Positions 1-10,741 of a DNA stretch of 64,000 nucleotides are shown in pieces (position 1 is the stretch's first letter; each line of letters starts with the position of its first letter). Under the pieces are notes generated by a model that saw only the letters and a program-made list of their open reading frames with translations, made no database searches and was not told where the DNA came from. The position numbers and the translations under genes are program-made. Source of the stretch: Onychomys torridus (lineage: Eukaryota > Chordata > Mammalia > Rodentia > Cricetidae); the NCBI RefSeq assembly GCF_903995425.1, contig NC_050443.1, positions 178,362,448-178,426,447 on the forward strand, given 5' to 3'.

Positions 1-199
1 TGGCTGCCTGTTCAGAATAGCCAGTGAGGAGCTGGGAGCCATGGCAAATGGCCCAGTGAGCAAGCAGCCGGAGACTGCCTAGGTTCTGGGCCTGCTAGAC
101 AAGACTCTGCACAGCCCTTGCCTACCTCTGCCTAGCTGTGGAGGTCTCAGGTCAGCCTTTCTCCACTCTGATGGCTGATCTGCTGCTTCCACAGGATTC

Positions 200-410
200 A
201 GGATAGAAAACAACAATAGCAGATAACAATAAACAAGCACCATACTCAGCACTTACTGACAAGGGTTGTGGGAGAGAGTAAAACCCAGCATGAGGTACAC
301 AGTGTGAATATTTTCATTTTATAGATGAGGAAACAGAGGTGGGGATAAGGGAAATTCCCAAAGCTAGTCAGTGGGAGTCCAGGCATGGCCTCTGAGCTCA
401 CAGTTCTTTA
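200..410 (+). repeat. MIR SINE
   Basis: The stretch has the MIR hallmark 'attttatagatgaggaaacagag' (from about 316) followed by a decayed 'cccaaagctagtcagtggga'. It is an ancient pan-mammalian SINE in sense orientation, heavily diverged. Confidence 0.7.
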
Positions 411-1371
411 TAATCTTGTTGGAACACTTTTGTTTCCTACTCTGCCTCCACAGAGCTGGCCACCTTCACGAAGGGTCACCATTAGGGGCCTCAGCCCTCT
501 CAGTGAGCAGAGGACTGGCAGGCCACATCTCACACCAATTCAACCAGGTTTTAAGATTCAGTGGTGAGTTTTGCAAATACATGGTCCCAGGCCTCATTTC
601 CTGGAGGGACCATTGTGGGAATAGAAATTATGGCACCAATGTCATCAGCAACATCCATCCATCACAGAGACTGTCTCCATCTGCTGCTCTGACCTACTTC
701 ACTCTAAAACTCTCCAGGCTCTTAACAGCCTAGACAGAAAGCCTTCTGTGGGCAGTATCGTCTATAGGAACTGTAGTAACCTGATTTTAAACATGCATGC
801 TTCATGCTGTGAGCACCTGCTGTTTATGGCAAGGAACACAGATTTTTCTGTCTGTAAAATTGACATCGTCTTCCCAAAATAAAGGCATATTTAAAATAGT
901 GGGTTGACTTTCAACAGAGGCTATAAATCATTATTGTGGGGTGGAGGTATCCATACATCCACTGGAGTCAGAAGGGGTAACCTGAAGCCTGCAGTTTTCG
1001 GGGGATATGACATGCTGTCTTCTGTCTTAACATTACCCCTAGAGATCCTGCCACCCTAGGACCTGAACTTAACTCTCCCAGGGTCAGGGTCTCCACTGTA
1101 GAGTCACACATTTTATGGGCTATTGGTGAGGACTGAATAAGATGAGTCAACAGGATGCTGCCTGTGGCCCCAGCTATAAGCCCAGAAATCCAAGGCTGGT
1201 AGGGACTGTACAGTGAGATCCTATCTCAAAGCCGAAGAAGTTAAAGGCATGGGGAAGCGTTGGCCTGGTCCTGTCACTCAAGAGAGGAATGCTGACTAAG
1301 AAGGCATGGGGCCAGGGGTGGCCAGCCTGTTGCTACTCCCAGCCCCCACCCTACATGATCGGGTCCCTTAT

Positions 1372-1700
1372 CGTGTGAACACAAAATGTCCTCCACAGGC
1401 TCCTGTAGAGGGGGGAGGCGGGAGACTGGGGCACCAGCTCTGGAGAAGTGACCATATCCTGACGGTTCTGATAAGCAATGGATTCATCCCTTAATGGATT
1501 CATAATTTGAAGAGACTGGTGGTGGGGCCTCATTGGAGGAAGAAAGCCAATCTGACTCTTTCTCTCTCTGCTTCCCAACCAGCTGCCATGAGGTGAGCTG
1601 CTTTGGTCGTGTGCATGCTCCCTGCTATAGGGTTCTGCTTCAGCACAAGCATTTGGCTAAAAGAACAAGTCCTCCCCTCAGGTCATTTGTTGGGTACTTG
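1372..1700 (+). repeat. MaLR-type LTR, diverged
   Basis: Landmarks in order are 'acaaaatgtcctccacaggc', 'aatggattcataatttgaag', 'ggtggggcctcattggagg' and 'gctgccatgaggtgagctgc'. I recognise these as a rodent MaLR (MST/MLT-like) LTR in sense orientation. Ends are uncertain. Confidence 0.5.
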
Positions 1701-2834
1701 TCACAGCGTGGAAAATGAGACTAACCAGGTCTGGAGTCTGGCACCAGTTGTGTGGGACTCCCTGGTTGGTGGCAACAGCGGCGTCTACTAGAAGAGGTCT
1801 GGATGTACCAGCTCTGGAGAGGACTCAGCCTTGGCATCATATCTAGGTAACTCCAAGAGTAAAATCAGCCTGAAGGACATCTAGTGACCACAGAGTGACT
1901 CCTGTTCTCAGTCCCCAGGACAACGCTGCAGCAGCCATCATCCTCACCTCCCAGTATGATGTATACAGGAATGGGGAAAGAGCCTTGAGGGAATACCCAT
2001 GCTGCTCCCAAGGGGCTGGCTTCTAAAAGGGCAGAACCTCAGGTCTAAAGTACCAAAACAGGTCTCCACATAGCCCCAAGGCAAGGGAAAACAAAACAGA
2101 ACAGCTTGACCCACCACCACAGCTCAGAAGGAAACTGAAATCCTGATGGACAGAGGCAGGAAGGCAGCAAAGAATTCATTCAGTGAGTGACATCGCCATT
2201 TCCTGCCCATCCCTTATCTCTGGCTGTTTCCAACAGACCCAGGCAATCACCATTTACTGCTATCACAAACCCAGGAAGCAAAGTCTAGCTGGTGTCTGCA
2301 TTCCAAGTGTGATTGAACATCTAGGGGACAACAGGCATCAGGCACAAGCCCTGCAAAGCAGGGAGAGTCTGCAGGGCCTGCCCCTGAGGGCCAGAGACCC
2401 TGTTGGACATTGTGGCTCCTCCAGGGGTGGGGGGAGGGCTCCTCTACTCCCCTGCTCTCTGGAAGGAATGCCAGGGTCCTGTGTGCCCACGGGGGCAGGT
2501 ATTGTCCCTGCCACTGCTGCTTGTTCATTAAAAGGCCCTGATTTCTCTTTGCCATCTAATTATGCACTGCGGTCATAAAGAAGCTTTCTCCTTTACCAAA
2601 GAGGCCTATTTATATGATGAGAGAGCACTTCGCCCCCACAAGATTGAATCGTCACTCAATGCCTTGTTGGAATCAAAGCCTCAACTCTTCAGAGATGCCC
2701 GGAGCCCCGCCTGCCTCTCCCCTCCAGCTTGGCCCACTTCTGAGCATGTGTTCCCAGAAGTGCCACCCTGGAGTGGGCAGGTTGTGGATGTCATTCCCCA
2801 CTGCTATGGTCCTTCACATCTTTGCTGACAGAGT

Positions 2835-2935
2835 CATTCAACACCCAGGCAGGTATTTACTGAGAACCTACTATGTGTCCTTACTGAGAGCGATGGACAT
2901 GAAAGATAAGGACCCTGTCTTTGTTGAGAGAAAGG
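2835..2935 (+). repeat. MIR/L2-like fragment
   Basis: It contains 'gtatttactgagaacctact', 'atgtgtcc' and then 'aaggaccctgtctttgttga', the pattern of an old mammalian interspersed repeat ('tatttattgagcacctactatg'). The family name is uncertain. Confidence 0.45.
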
Positions 2936-2959
2936 TCACAAGCTGTTGGACACCATGAC

Positions 2960-3105
2960 TGTCTGGGCAAGCTACCAACTTCTCAAAGCCCTCAATTTCC
3001 TCACTGGCAAAATGAGGTCATAATAATACCAACGTCAGAGGGTTGTTGGAGGACAAACAGGCATCTAAAGCTGACATACTCTCTGCATTCAAGATGCATC
3101 AGCTG
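2960..3105 (-). repeat. MIR SINE, reverse orientation
   Basis: The plus strand reads 'ctgggcaagctaccaacttc', 'caatttcctcactggcaaaa', 'tgaggtcataataataccaa' and 'gggttgttggagga', the reverse complement of a MIR core and tail. Confidence 0.65.
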
Positions 3106-3649
3106 AAATCATCAACACTTCAGTACCCAAGGACTGACAGGTGCATTTCACCAACATGCATGAATCTGAGGTTTCCTAAGAAGGGGGTTTTGAAGGATGA
3201 GTAAGAGTTTTATAGGCCTAGAGAGATATATCACAAGGGAGAACTTCATATGTCAAGAGCCAAAGGGGATCCTACATAGGGCTTTAGTAAACACAAGACA
3301 CTGAGAGATGAGGGATGGAGGCTACCATGCAGGGAGCAGCTCCAGACACAGGCGTTGACACATAGTGGATCCATGGCAGAACCCTAATACCAGGAGCACC
3401 CTTTCGACTTTTGCTTGATTCCTTAAGGGAGGGAGGGGAAGGCCTCTGGTAATTCTGTGCCCAGTCACAGACACACTTCACATCACTCTGAGGGCCTACA
3501 ACATAGCAGGCATGACCTAGGAGAGGCAGTGCATGGCATTCTTCTGAGTCCCTGAGTGGCCTGGGCTCTAAGCCTCACCCACCCCATTTCCCACAGTGTA
3601 CCATGATGCCTGTGGCAGAATGGTGAAATACTGGTCACAGGGCCCCTCA

Positions 3650-3750
3650 CTGAGTTGTCTGTTCAACAAGTGTGGTCGGGGCTAAATGAGATGATTCAGT
3701 GCTCTTCACTAAGTCCTTGATAAATGTCAGTGCTTATTTTTACTAAGATG
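3650..3750 (-). repeat. MIR 3' fragment, reverse orientation
   Basis: 'gctaaatgagatgattcagt' followed by 'cttgataaatgtcagtgctt' matches the reverse complement of the MIR 5' half. It may extend left to about 3510 as a more diverged piece. Confidence 0.5.
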
Positions 3751-4309
3751 AACTGCTGGGATGGTGAAAATCCCATCTCTAAACCCCAGGGCTCCTCTCC
3801 TCCACCCACTCCTGGAGGAAACACCTAGGCTTCCACAGTCTATGCCAGCCCTGACTTGGACACCAAAGAACTTGCCCCATCTGAGCCACTAAGTGCCCCA
3901 CCCACACATCTCCTGCTAAGGCTTCTGACACAGTCACTCAGGTCATAGGGAGGAATAGAATTGAAGGTCATCTCAGCCTCTGCTGTCTAAGAGACCAAAA
4001 GTGACCCTTCCGATCTTGTGAATTAACTAATTAATATTCTATTAAGGAACTTTGCAAACACAGTCAAGCTGAGTCTCAGGGGTCACCTACTCACCACACA
4101 ACTTCTACTACATTCTACTCTTCTTGTTTCATTTCAACCCCACTCACCCCAACCCTAGGTCCTCCCCAACATGAGAGACCAGTGGTTCACAGATCCCAAT
4201 AGGCCAGGGCCTGTGGAATCTTTCAATTATTCATTTGCTTCAAGAGCATCCTTGAAATAGCCCCTTGAAACACAACTCCTTTGCCATCCCTAACAGTATA
4301 GTGGCCATC

Positions 4310-4440
4310 AATGAGGACTGAATAGGTAGAGTCAGATGGTCTGAGTCCTAAGCAAAGCTTCCTAGATCTGTGACCTTGGACAGGTTGTTTAATTGATGTT
4401 TAAATTTCTCATCATCTCAGTAAAAGGAATGACACATTTA
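4310..4440 (-). repeat. MIR SINE, reverse orientation
   Basis: 'agtcagatggtctgagtcct', 'gatctgtgaccttggacagg' and 'tttctcatcatctcagtaaa' are the reverse-complement MIR landmarks in order. Confidence 0.65.
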
Positions 4441-4514
4441 TTAGGAGACTTGAGACATGAAATAAGACATATTCATCACCAGGCAAAGAACATGCAATGG
4501 CAGAAACCTCAGAA

Positions 4515-4625
4515 GTAGATGGGACTCTGCAGATAAAGGGGTGGTGGCTCAGGAAAGCACAGTGACTTGCCAGGATCACTTGCCCTTCAGGTGGCTGGGC
4601 CCCAGGTGTCCCTGCACCAGGGTGC
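4515..4625 (+). repeat. MIR-like fragment
   Basis: 'gataaaggggtggtggctca' then 'cagtgacttgccaggatcac' resembles the sense MIR core. It is diverged and borderline. Confidence 0.4.
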
Positions 4626-4697
4626 CTGGAAATCACCCTACAACAAACCCAGGTGAGCAGTGACATGTCTGCCATCATGAGTGAGGACCTGTCCCAG

Positions 4698-4699
<2 letters not shown>

Positions 4700-4741
<42 letters not shown>
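4700..4741 (+). repeat. (TG)n microsatellite
   Basis: An uninterrupted run of about 21 TG units, potentially Z-forming. Confidence 0.95.
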
Positions 4742-4743
<2 letters not shown>

Positions 4744-5747
4744 GGTAGGGTAGAAGCAAAAAATGTGACTTTACAAGACAAATCAGAAAGAGGGTGCACA
4801 TCCCTGCCTCCAATTTTGATTTGACAGATCTTATACTCAGCCTTGCGTTTGATATAACTACCCACTCGTTATCTCAGCACGAGAGACATGAAACTGGATC
4901 ACTTACTCTCTAGCCTAAAGCAATTGTTGACGCCTCTCACCAGCATCCTAAATGTTGGGTTTTTTTTTTTTCAATTTAAAGAAAAAAGGTGGGGGAAAAT
5001 ATGAGTCCATCCAATTGCTGAGTGATGCTCAGACAAAGAAAGGTAACTGCCAGGCCATGGCCCCTAGGAAAGGTCAGGACATGGAGGCATATTCAGGGTG
5101 CCTGTTTGAGTACCACCCCCTAGGCTTGGGTTGGGCCTCTCCTTCTGTGGGCTCCCAACCCCCTCCCTGCACTCCTCAACACTGCAGTGTCTGCGGGCTG
5201 GGGAGGCACCTCCCAGATCCGCAGGAACAATGGCTGAGGAGGGGGCAGGTGTGGCTAGGAGAGCAGCTGAAGAGGGGCTGTAACCAACCCACACAAGGGC
5301 AGAGAATGCAATTGCCAGTGCCGAAACTGGCCTCAGTTTCCCTGTTTTGGGTCTCTGCAGAGCACAGAGCTCTTTTTTTTTCTGGCTGGATTTCGCTTTA
5401 AGTCCGGGCATTTTCGTGTCATCTTTGCAGCTTGCTTGGAGCTCCCGGGAAACCGGCTCAGGCGTCTGCTTCATCCAAAGCTCTGCAGGTCAGGGGACAC
5501 GCGCGGCACCTCCCTGCAACCAACTTTCCCCACTTGAGATACACAGGAAGAAGACTGGAATCCTGACCAGCCCATTCCCTGTGCTGTAGAATCCTTGATT
5601 TACAGCTCTGGCTCGGAAAGCATATCGTCCTCTTCCCGGATCCCCAGACTCTCCCTCCCTTGCCATCTGAGCTGCAACCATGCTCCAAATGAGCCGCTCT
5701 GCCATAAATGTAAGAAGCAAGGCTACAGTACTCCGCATGGGACACCC

Positions 5748-5753
<6 letters not shown>
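4742..5753. other. Intronic stretch without a recognised element
   Basis: Single-copy-looking sequence with a T12/A6 pair at about 4960-4986 and a T9 run at about 5372. Open frames on both strands do not resemble a known protein. Confidence 0.5.

Positions 5754-5807
<54 letters not shown>
5754..5807 (+). repeat. (AC)n microsatellite
   Basis: About 27 uninterrupted AC units, roughly 700 bases 3' of the Hspa12a exon 1 donor. Confidence 0.95.
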
Positions 5808-5809
<2 letters not shown>

Positions 5810-6454
5810 CTGACAAGGACCACACAGCCTAGCCTCCGCAGTTTCTACACCCAAACTCAGAGAATCCTAGAGAATGAGGGGAGAACCGTGGGACACCCTT
5901 TGGCCTGCAGCTGCAGCCTCTACTCCTGGCTCCTGGGTCCGGTGGGGTGGGGTGGAGACAGAGGACAGATATGAATCTGATTTCCCCAGGGCTCGCACCC
6001 GTGCGAGCCCCACTTGAGTCACAAAAATGAACCGCTGGGGACCCGGGGCCACCTGGCGACCAGCCATCTACCAGGTCAGCACTGGCATCCCGGACACAGC
6101 GCGCCTGCGATGGACAGGAGGGGCGGTTCTCTTGGGACTGGTACCCGGCCCTAACCAAGGAGCTAGTCCGAGGTGGAAACAACCAGGGTGCCCCAGCCAG
6201 GGATTTAGTCCTGGTTGCAGTGTCCGCACCCTGGCACAAACCTCGCACGTGACCGGAGGGCGGCCTCCCACCCCGTGGGCCGCGTGTGGCGTCCAGACGC
6301 TCTCTGATCCGGCTGGGGATGGCAAGATGGAACCAGAGAGGTCACTTTTCTGACGCCCTCGACTGGGCTTCGGGCTGCGTTACGGAGCGTGCCTCATCCT
6401 TCCCAGCCCACAGCAGCCCGAGCGGCAGCCACGGGTCCCGCGCCCCACGCTCAC

Positions 6455-6497
6455 CTCGGGACCCGGTGTCGCCGCCACCAGCTTCCTTGTCCGCCAT
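6455..6497 (-). CDS. Hspa12a: Hspa12a first coding exon (heat shock protein family A member 12A), partial
   Basis: On the minus strand an ATG at 6497-6495 opens MADKEAGGGDTGSR. As I recall them, human and mouse HSPA12A start MADKEAGG, followed by a short variable stretch and then R-E. The last complete codon is CGA (Arg). One further G (6455) precedes GTGAGCG, a strong splice donor, so the intron is phase 1 and the next codon begins with G, consistent with the Glu that follows Arg in the family. The ATG sits in a fair Kozak context (ggaccATGGC) within a CpG island. HSPA12A is a roughly 675-residue divergent HSP70-like ATPase, enriched in brain and in the cytosol; its actin-like ATPase domain is encoded by later exons that lie off the left edge. 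RBBP4 also begins MADKEA, but continues AFDD, so it is excluded. Identification rests on 8 matching residues plus exon structure. Confidence 0.85.
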
Positions 6498-6636
6498 GGT
6501 CCTGCAGTCCCAGCCCAGAAGAGGAGCCGCCCGTGCGAGTCTTCGGCTCTGGAGCTGGGTCTGAGCCTGTGAACAGCGGGAGCACCGCTCTGACGCTGCC
6601 GCCGCAGCCCGGGCTCCTCCCCGCGCTCCTCCCGGG

Positions 6637-6644
6637 CCCGCCCC
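6637..6644 (-). promoter_or_regulatory. Sp1-type GC box
   Basis: The plus strand reads cccgcccc, giving GGGGCGGG on the coding strand, about 140 bases upstream of the Hspa12a start codon. It is a plausible core-promoter Sp/KLF site; occupancy is unknown. Confidence 0.5.
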
Positions 6645-6759
6645 ACGGAGCCAAGGCCCTAGGGAAGGCTGGAGAAGGCTCCTCCTCCGAGCTCTGAGCC
6701 CGCGGGTCGCCGCCCAGCCCAGGCCACGCCCCGTCCTGTCAGTAGCGCACGGGGACTCA

Positions 6760-6768
6760 GCGTGGGCG
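6760..6768 (+). promoter_or_regulatory. EGR1-type site in the Hspa12a promoter
   Basis: The sequence gcgtgggcg is an exact match to the EGR1 (Zif268) consensus, about 265 bases upstream of the start codon at the edge of the CpG island. EGR1 is an activity-induced neuronal factor, so regulation of this brain-enriched gene is plausible but inferred. Confidence 0.45.
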
Positions 6769-6850
6769 GTGGAGGGTTAGAGGCGAGCCGGGGTCTCTGC
6801 AGCTGGTCCAGCCGGGTGGAACAGGAGCGCTCAAGGTCTGGTTTCAAGCC

Positions 6851-7271
6851 TCGGAATCCCCGCTCTTTGGAAGGTACAGCGTGGCAGGGCCTGACGCCTT
6901 CAGCGAGCACTGCACACTCAGCACTTCTTGGCAAAGGTGTCTGCTCCAGTCTGCATCTATGACCTCTGTCCCTAGGTCCCAGAGGAGCAGACCAAGGCAA
7001 GCCCTGGAGACCCTGCAGCGGCCAGGAGCCAGGCCACAGCTCCAGGACCTGCGCAGGGCCAAGCCCCAGTGCAGCCATCCAGCTTTCCCCTTCAGACTGC
7101 CTGCAAGACTCCAAAGCATCTCCCGACCCAGAGAGGTATTTGACGCAGAGACAGTGTTGCCCTTCCATATATGGGATGCATCCTTGGCCCCATTAGAAGT
7201 CTGAGAATACTACATTAATTATTCAAGACTTCCATGGTTGAGTGATTCACTGGTCTCTGCCCTCTGGCATT

Positions 7272-7276
<5 letters not shown>
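6851..7276. other. Upstream flank of the Hspa12a CpG island
   Basis: CpG content falls away through this interval. No repeat, exon or known motif was recognised. Confidence 0.45.

Positions 7277-7368
<92 letters not shown>
7277..7368 (+). repeat. Compound (TC)n(AC)n microsatellite
   Basis: About 19 TC units (7277-7314) pass directly into about 27 AC units (7315-7368), about 600 bases upstream of the probable Hspa12a start site. Confidence 0.95.
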
Positions 7369-7370
<2 letters not shown>

Positions 7371-7890
7371 GAGCCTCTGGCACCTGTTAGGGCCTGTCCA
7401 GCGAGATCCTGGGTCCTCAGTAGCCCCAACTCTTTGGCAAGAGCAGTGGAAAGGATCTAATTACCATAGGCATTGGGTCTTCCCCAAGGGTGGGGAAGAG
7501 GGGCCTGACACTGAGTGCCGAAGTGCCTATGTCCTTAACTCATAGCTGTCAGTTCCTGCACATAAGAAAACCTGGTGTGGCAGGTTAAGTTATGATTTCA
7601 ATATCACACACAGCAAGTGAATTGCTGGCTGGGACCCCATCCGGTGGTAAGCACTACCTATCCCTCTTACTGAGACAGGCAACATCTCTTGCCTGGGGTG
7701 CCGCCACAAGCAGCCTCCCTATGGATGGTGGGGTGACCAGAGGTCTGCTACTAAAGCCTACAGAGGAGCTTCTACTCAGAAAGTGATGGGCGGGAGAATG
7801 ATAAACGAGCAAGACAAAATCCGGGCTGAGGATGTAACTCGGTAGCAAAACTATCAACCAGTGCTCACAACTGTCTTCTGTTTGCATTAG
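7369..7890. other. Stretch without a recognised gene
   Basis: No exon. A short ID-like fragment ('ggctgaggatgtaactcggt', about 7824-7845) is the only hint of a repeat. Confidence 0.4.
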
Positions 7891-7894
7891 AATG

Positions 7895-8045
7895 TCGCAA
7901 ATGCAGAGTCCCAGGCTGTATGTGAGCCCACCATCAAACTGTGTGACCTCTCTGAGCCTCTCTGCCCTCTGAGAAATAGATTCTCAAGACTAAAAACTAT
8001 TAGATGAGATCATGCCTAGCTTGGAACCTAGGATAGGACAGTTTA
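7895..8045 (-). repeat. MIR SINE, reverse orientation
   Basis: 'ctgtgtgacctctctgagcc' followed by 'attagatgagatcatgccta' follows the MIR reverse-complement order. Confidence 0.55.
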
Positions 8046-8447
8046 AAAAGCATGAGCAACAAGATGCCAGGCCAGTTGTGCCCGGGCAGTGGTAGTGGTG
8101 GTGCCTGGAAGCCACTCCCAGAGTATAGGAGACATGTTTCTATGGAGCAAATTCTCCCAATCAAGATGGCTTTCTTGCAGTAACAGCACCCCATTATCTC
8201 ACAGGCAGATCCAAGAGATCAGTTCCCAGCAAGGAGTTGGAGGCCAGGAGCTGGAGATACCCAAAAGCAGAGAGGTTGGGAACAGTTGCTCAGGACAACA
8301 GCCTGATGTTCCTGAGCTTGGGATAGAGAGAGGAAGGGTTGGCCCTGGCCCTTCATCCACACATAGCTACCTTCTGGTTCTGTTCATACCTCCCAATTAA
8401 GTGAAAGCAGCTAGAGGCCACATAAGCCATAATATGAAAAGGCAGGA

Positions 8448-8541
8448 ATAACCACTGATGCTGTCCACTAAGTCCATGTCCTGGAGACATATGTGATAAC
8501 CACTGACGCTGTCCACTAAGTCCGTGTCCTGGAGACATGTG
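8448..8541 (+). repeat. Two-unit tandem duplication, 48-bp period
   Basis: Unit one (8448-8495) and unit two (8496-8541) share 'ctgtccactaagtcc' and 'gtcctggagacat'. They differ at a few positions plus a 2-base deletion in the second unit. Confidence 0.9.
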
Positions 8542-8640
8542 CCTGGACCTGGGTACAGAAGAATTGATGGGAACTAGCGTGCCAGTCATGCTGGACTTCC
8601 TTACTCCCTAAGGAAAAGCCCTAACTGAGCATGAATCTGT

Positions 8641-8756
8641 GTTTTGTTTTGTTGAGATGGAGTTTCGCTATGCAGCCCAGGCTGTTCTTAGACTTTCTAT
8701 CCTCCTGCTTTAGCCTATACTGCTGGTCTTACAGGCGTGTGCCACTGTTCCCAGCC
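8641..8756 (-). repeat. B1-class SINE, old, reverse orientation
   Basis: 'gttgagatggagtttcgcta', 'gcccaggctgttcttagact' and 'cttacaggcgtgtgccactg' are 7SL-derived landmarks in reverse complement. It resembles an ancestral PB1/B1F-like copy and lies directly before a B3. Confidence 0.7.
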
Positions 8757-8767
8757 AAACACTCGTT

Positions 8768-8964
8768 CAATACTTTACTTACGTGCATGGGTGTGTGAGT
8801 ACATGCACATCAGTGCAAGTGTCTGTAGAGGCCAGAGATGCCAGATTCCCCGGGAGCTAGAGTTACAGAAGATTGTGAGCTGCCTGACATGGGGGCTGGG
8901 AATTGAACTCAGGTCCCTTGGAAGAGCAGTATGTGCTCTTAACCACTGAGCCATCCTCCAGCCC
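8768..8964 (-). repeat. B3 SINE, reverse orientation
   Basis: It ends in 'cttaaccactgagccatcct' and 'ccagccc', the reverse complement of the tRNA-derived B2/B3 head, with the B3 body 'gaactcaggtcccttggaag' and 'agttacagaagattgtgagc' before it. Confidence 0.85.
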
Positions 8965-9134
8965 ACTTCAATAGTAGTAAGCACCAGCCAGTTCCATCCA
9001 AGCTCTCCCCCAAGAAACGGCCATTAACAAGCTATTTCAGTTTCCATAGCTTTGTATTCTTTGTGTCTTTTCTTTACCAGCCACACCCAGGCATCCACCA
9101 GGGCCACAGTCCCCTGTTGCCTCCCGTAGCTTGC

Positions 9135-9546
9135 TGTGACAGTTAGTTTGTCAATTTGACATAATCTAGAATTACCTGGGAATAGCATCTAAATAGGGGA
9201 CTGTCTACACCGGGTGGGCCTGAGGTACATCTATGTACATCCACATTATTTGGTGTGGGAAGTCCCAGCCCACTGTGGGCAGCACCACTCCCTAGGCAGG
9301 GGGTCCCGAACTCTGTAAGAGTGGAGAAGGCAAGTCGGGCATAAGCAAGCAGGCAAATGAGCATGTGTGCATTCATTTCTCTCTGCTCTCAGTTGATCAT
9401 GTGACATGACCAGCAGTCTTGGCCACCTAGGCTTCCCCACAGTAACGGGCTATAAAGCGGAATTTGTGAGCTAAGATAAATCCCTTCTTCTTGAAGTTGC
9501 CTTTTGTCCAGACATTTTCATATAGCAACAGAAATGAACTAAAACA
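9135..9546 (+). mobile_element. ORR1-type MaLR solo LTR
   Basis: It begins 'tgtgacagttagtttgtcaa', carries 'cccagcccactgtgggcagc' and a decayed 'aagataaatcccttcttctt' polyadenylation region, and ends 'gaactaaaaca'. This is the TG...CA structure of a rodent ERVL-MaLR LTR with no internal region attached. Target duplications were not resolved. Confidence 0.75.
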
Positions 9547-10452
9547 CGCCTCACAACGTCCAACACCCAGCGCCTCTATTTATTGCCCTCTGTGTTGCCT
9601 CAGCAACTCTGCCTTTCTCGCTCCACCTGTAGGGATGCCCACCTCCACATCCAGGACTGGACTTCCTCCAAGACTCCAGAGCCACTGAGCCTCTCCCAGG
9701 GCGGCTCCTGGCCTCTCACACTTGACCCCTCTCTCCTGGGGCTAGACGGTACTACCCACCAGGACCCTAGCCGTACACCTGGCATCCACCAACGTTCCTC
9801 CTTCAGCATCTGTCCATGTTTGGCATCCCCAAGTCAAGTGTGGCTTAGCCACTTCTGACACCTCCTCTCCATCCATCCACCCTGGCTGCTTGGGAGTCCG
9901 CAGCAGCCTCCTCCCAGGCACCCACCCTCCTGTCCTCCCTCCCTGCCCTACTCCATAACTATCTCCCCACCACTGACCTCTTCAATCCCTCCTGACCCCT
10001 GCCTCTCTTCAGTGCGAAGGCAGAGATGTACTTCAAGCCCGGATCACTCAATTCCTGGCACCTTCAGCCACTCAGATAACAACTTTTTTTTTTCAAGCAT
10101 GGACTTCCCAGTTCCCCCATGCTGACCAGGGTCCCTCTCCAGAGTCTCCACTGTACCCTGTCCCTCCACATCACGAACTTGACCCTGGCATCAGGACATA
10201 GGCCTTGGCAGTCTGTCAGAACCAGGAAGATCCCACATCTGCCTCCTGCTGTACAAAGGCCCTGGGCACCATCTGCCCTCACTGATAATCCTAACCTCAG
10301 TGATGTGAGGCACGTGAGGAGGATAGGAGGTGACATGCAGGTCCCAGCGCTGGGGGCAGAGACCAGTTTTTATTTTCAAGGGAGCATAAAATGCAGTGTG
10401 TACTGTGCCCTGCCACTGTTCTTATCACGAAATTAGTTAAGTGTCCTGATAA
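9547..10452. other. Stretch without a recognised gene
   Basis: Pyrimidine-rich, single-copy-looking sequence (strongly C/T at 9580-9990). No splice-bounded coding segment was recognised. Confidence 0.45.
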
Positions 10453-10640
10453 GGCTGGAGAGATGTCTCAGTGGTTAAGATCACTAAGGTTATATATTCA
10501 TGTATATTATATATACATGGTGACTCACAACATCTGTAACTCCAGTTCCAAGGGATACAATGCCCCCTTATGACCTCTGGAGCACAGACATACATTCAGG
10601 CAAAACACTCATACACATAAAATAATTTTAAAAAGAAGGA
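10453..10640 (+). repeat. B3 SINE
   Basis: It starts 'ggctggagagatgtctcagt', continues 'atctgtaactccagttccaa' and 'acagacatacattcaggcaa', and ends in an A-rich tail that runs into a TAA array. The middle holds an inserted or expanded 'tatatattcatgtatattat' segment. Confidence 0.85.
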
Positions 10641-10647
10641 GGAAGAG

Positions 10648-10649
<2 letters not shown>

Positions 10650-10695
<46 letters not shown>
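10650..10695 (+). repeat. (TAA)n microsatellite
   Basis: About 15 TAA units, grown from the A-rich tail of the adjacent B3. Confidence 0.95.
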
Positions 10696-10741
10696 GTGCC
10701 TTGGCTTAACCCTCAGGAGTCACAGTTACAAATGAGAGGAA

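Larger units (their letters stand above)
1..6454 (-). other. Hspa12a: Start of Hspa12a intron 1 (continues beyond left edge)
   Basis: This interval lies 3' of the exon 1 donor on the minus strand, so it is inferred to be the 5' part of intron 1. No second exon was found: I looked for a minus-strand continuation resembling the Ser/Thr/Pro-rich segment that follows exon 1 in the family and saw none. The interval contains ancient MIR copies, one MaLR-like LTR and two dinucleotide tracts. The stretches between them (about 411-1370, 1700-2830, 3110-3600 and 3750-4310) show no gene-like feature. Confidence 0.75.
6230..6850 (-). promoter_or_regulatory. Hspa12a: CpG-island promoter and 5' UTR of Hspa12a
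   Basis: Counting by eye, the roughly 480 bases from 6350 to 6830 hold about 47 CpG dinucleotides in GC-rich sequence, against a handful per 500 bases elsewhere in the window. The island surrounds the exon 1 start codon. There is no TATA box. A minus-strand GC box (GGGGCGGG) lies at 6637-6644, a GGGGCGTGG-type site at 6724-6732 and an EGR1-type site at 6760-6768. This fits a broad, TATA-less promoter with transcription start probably at about 6600-6720; the exact start cannot be read from sequence. Confidence 0.75.
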
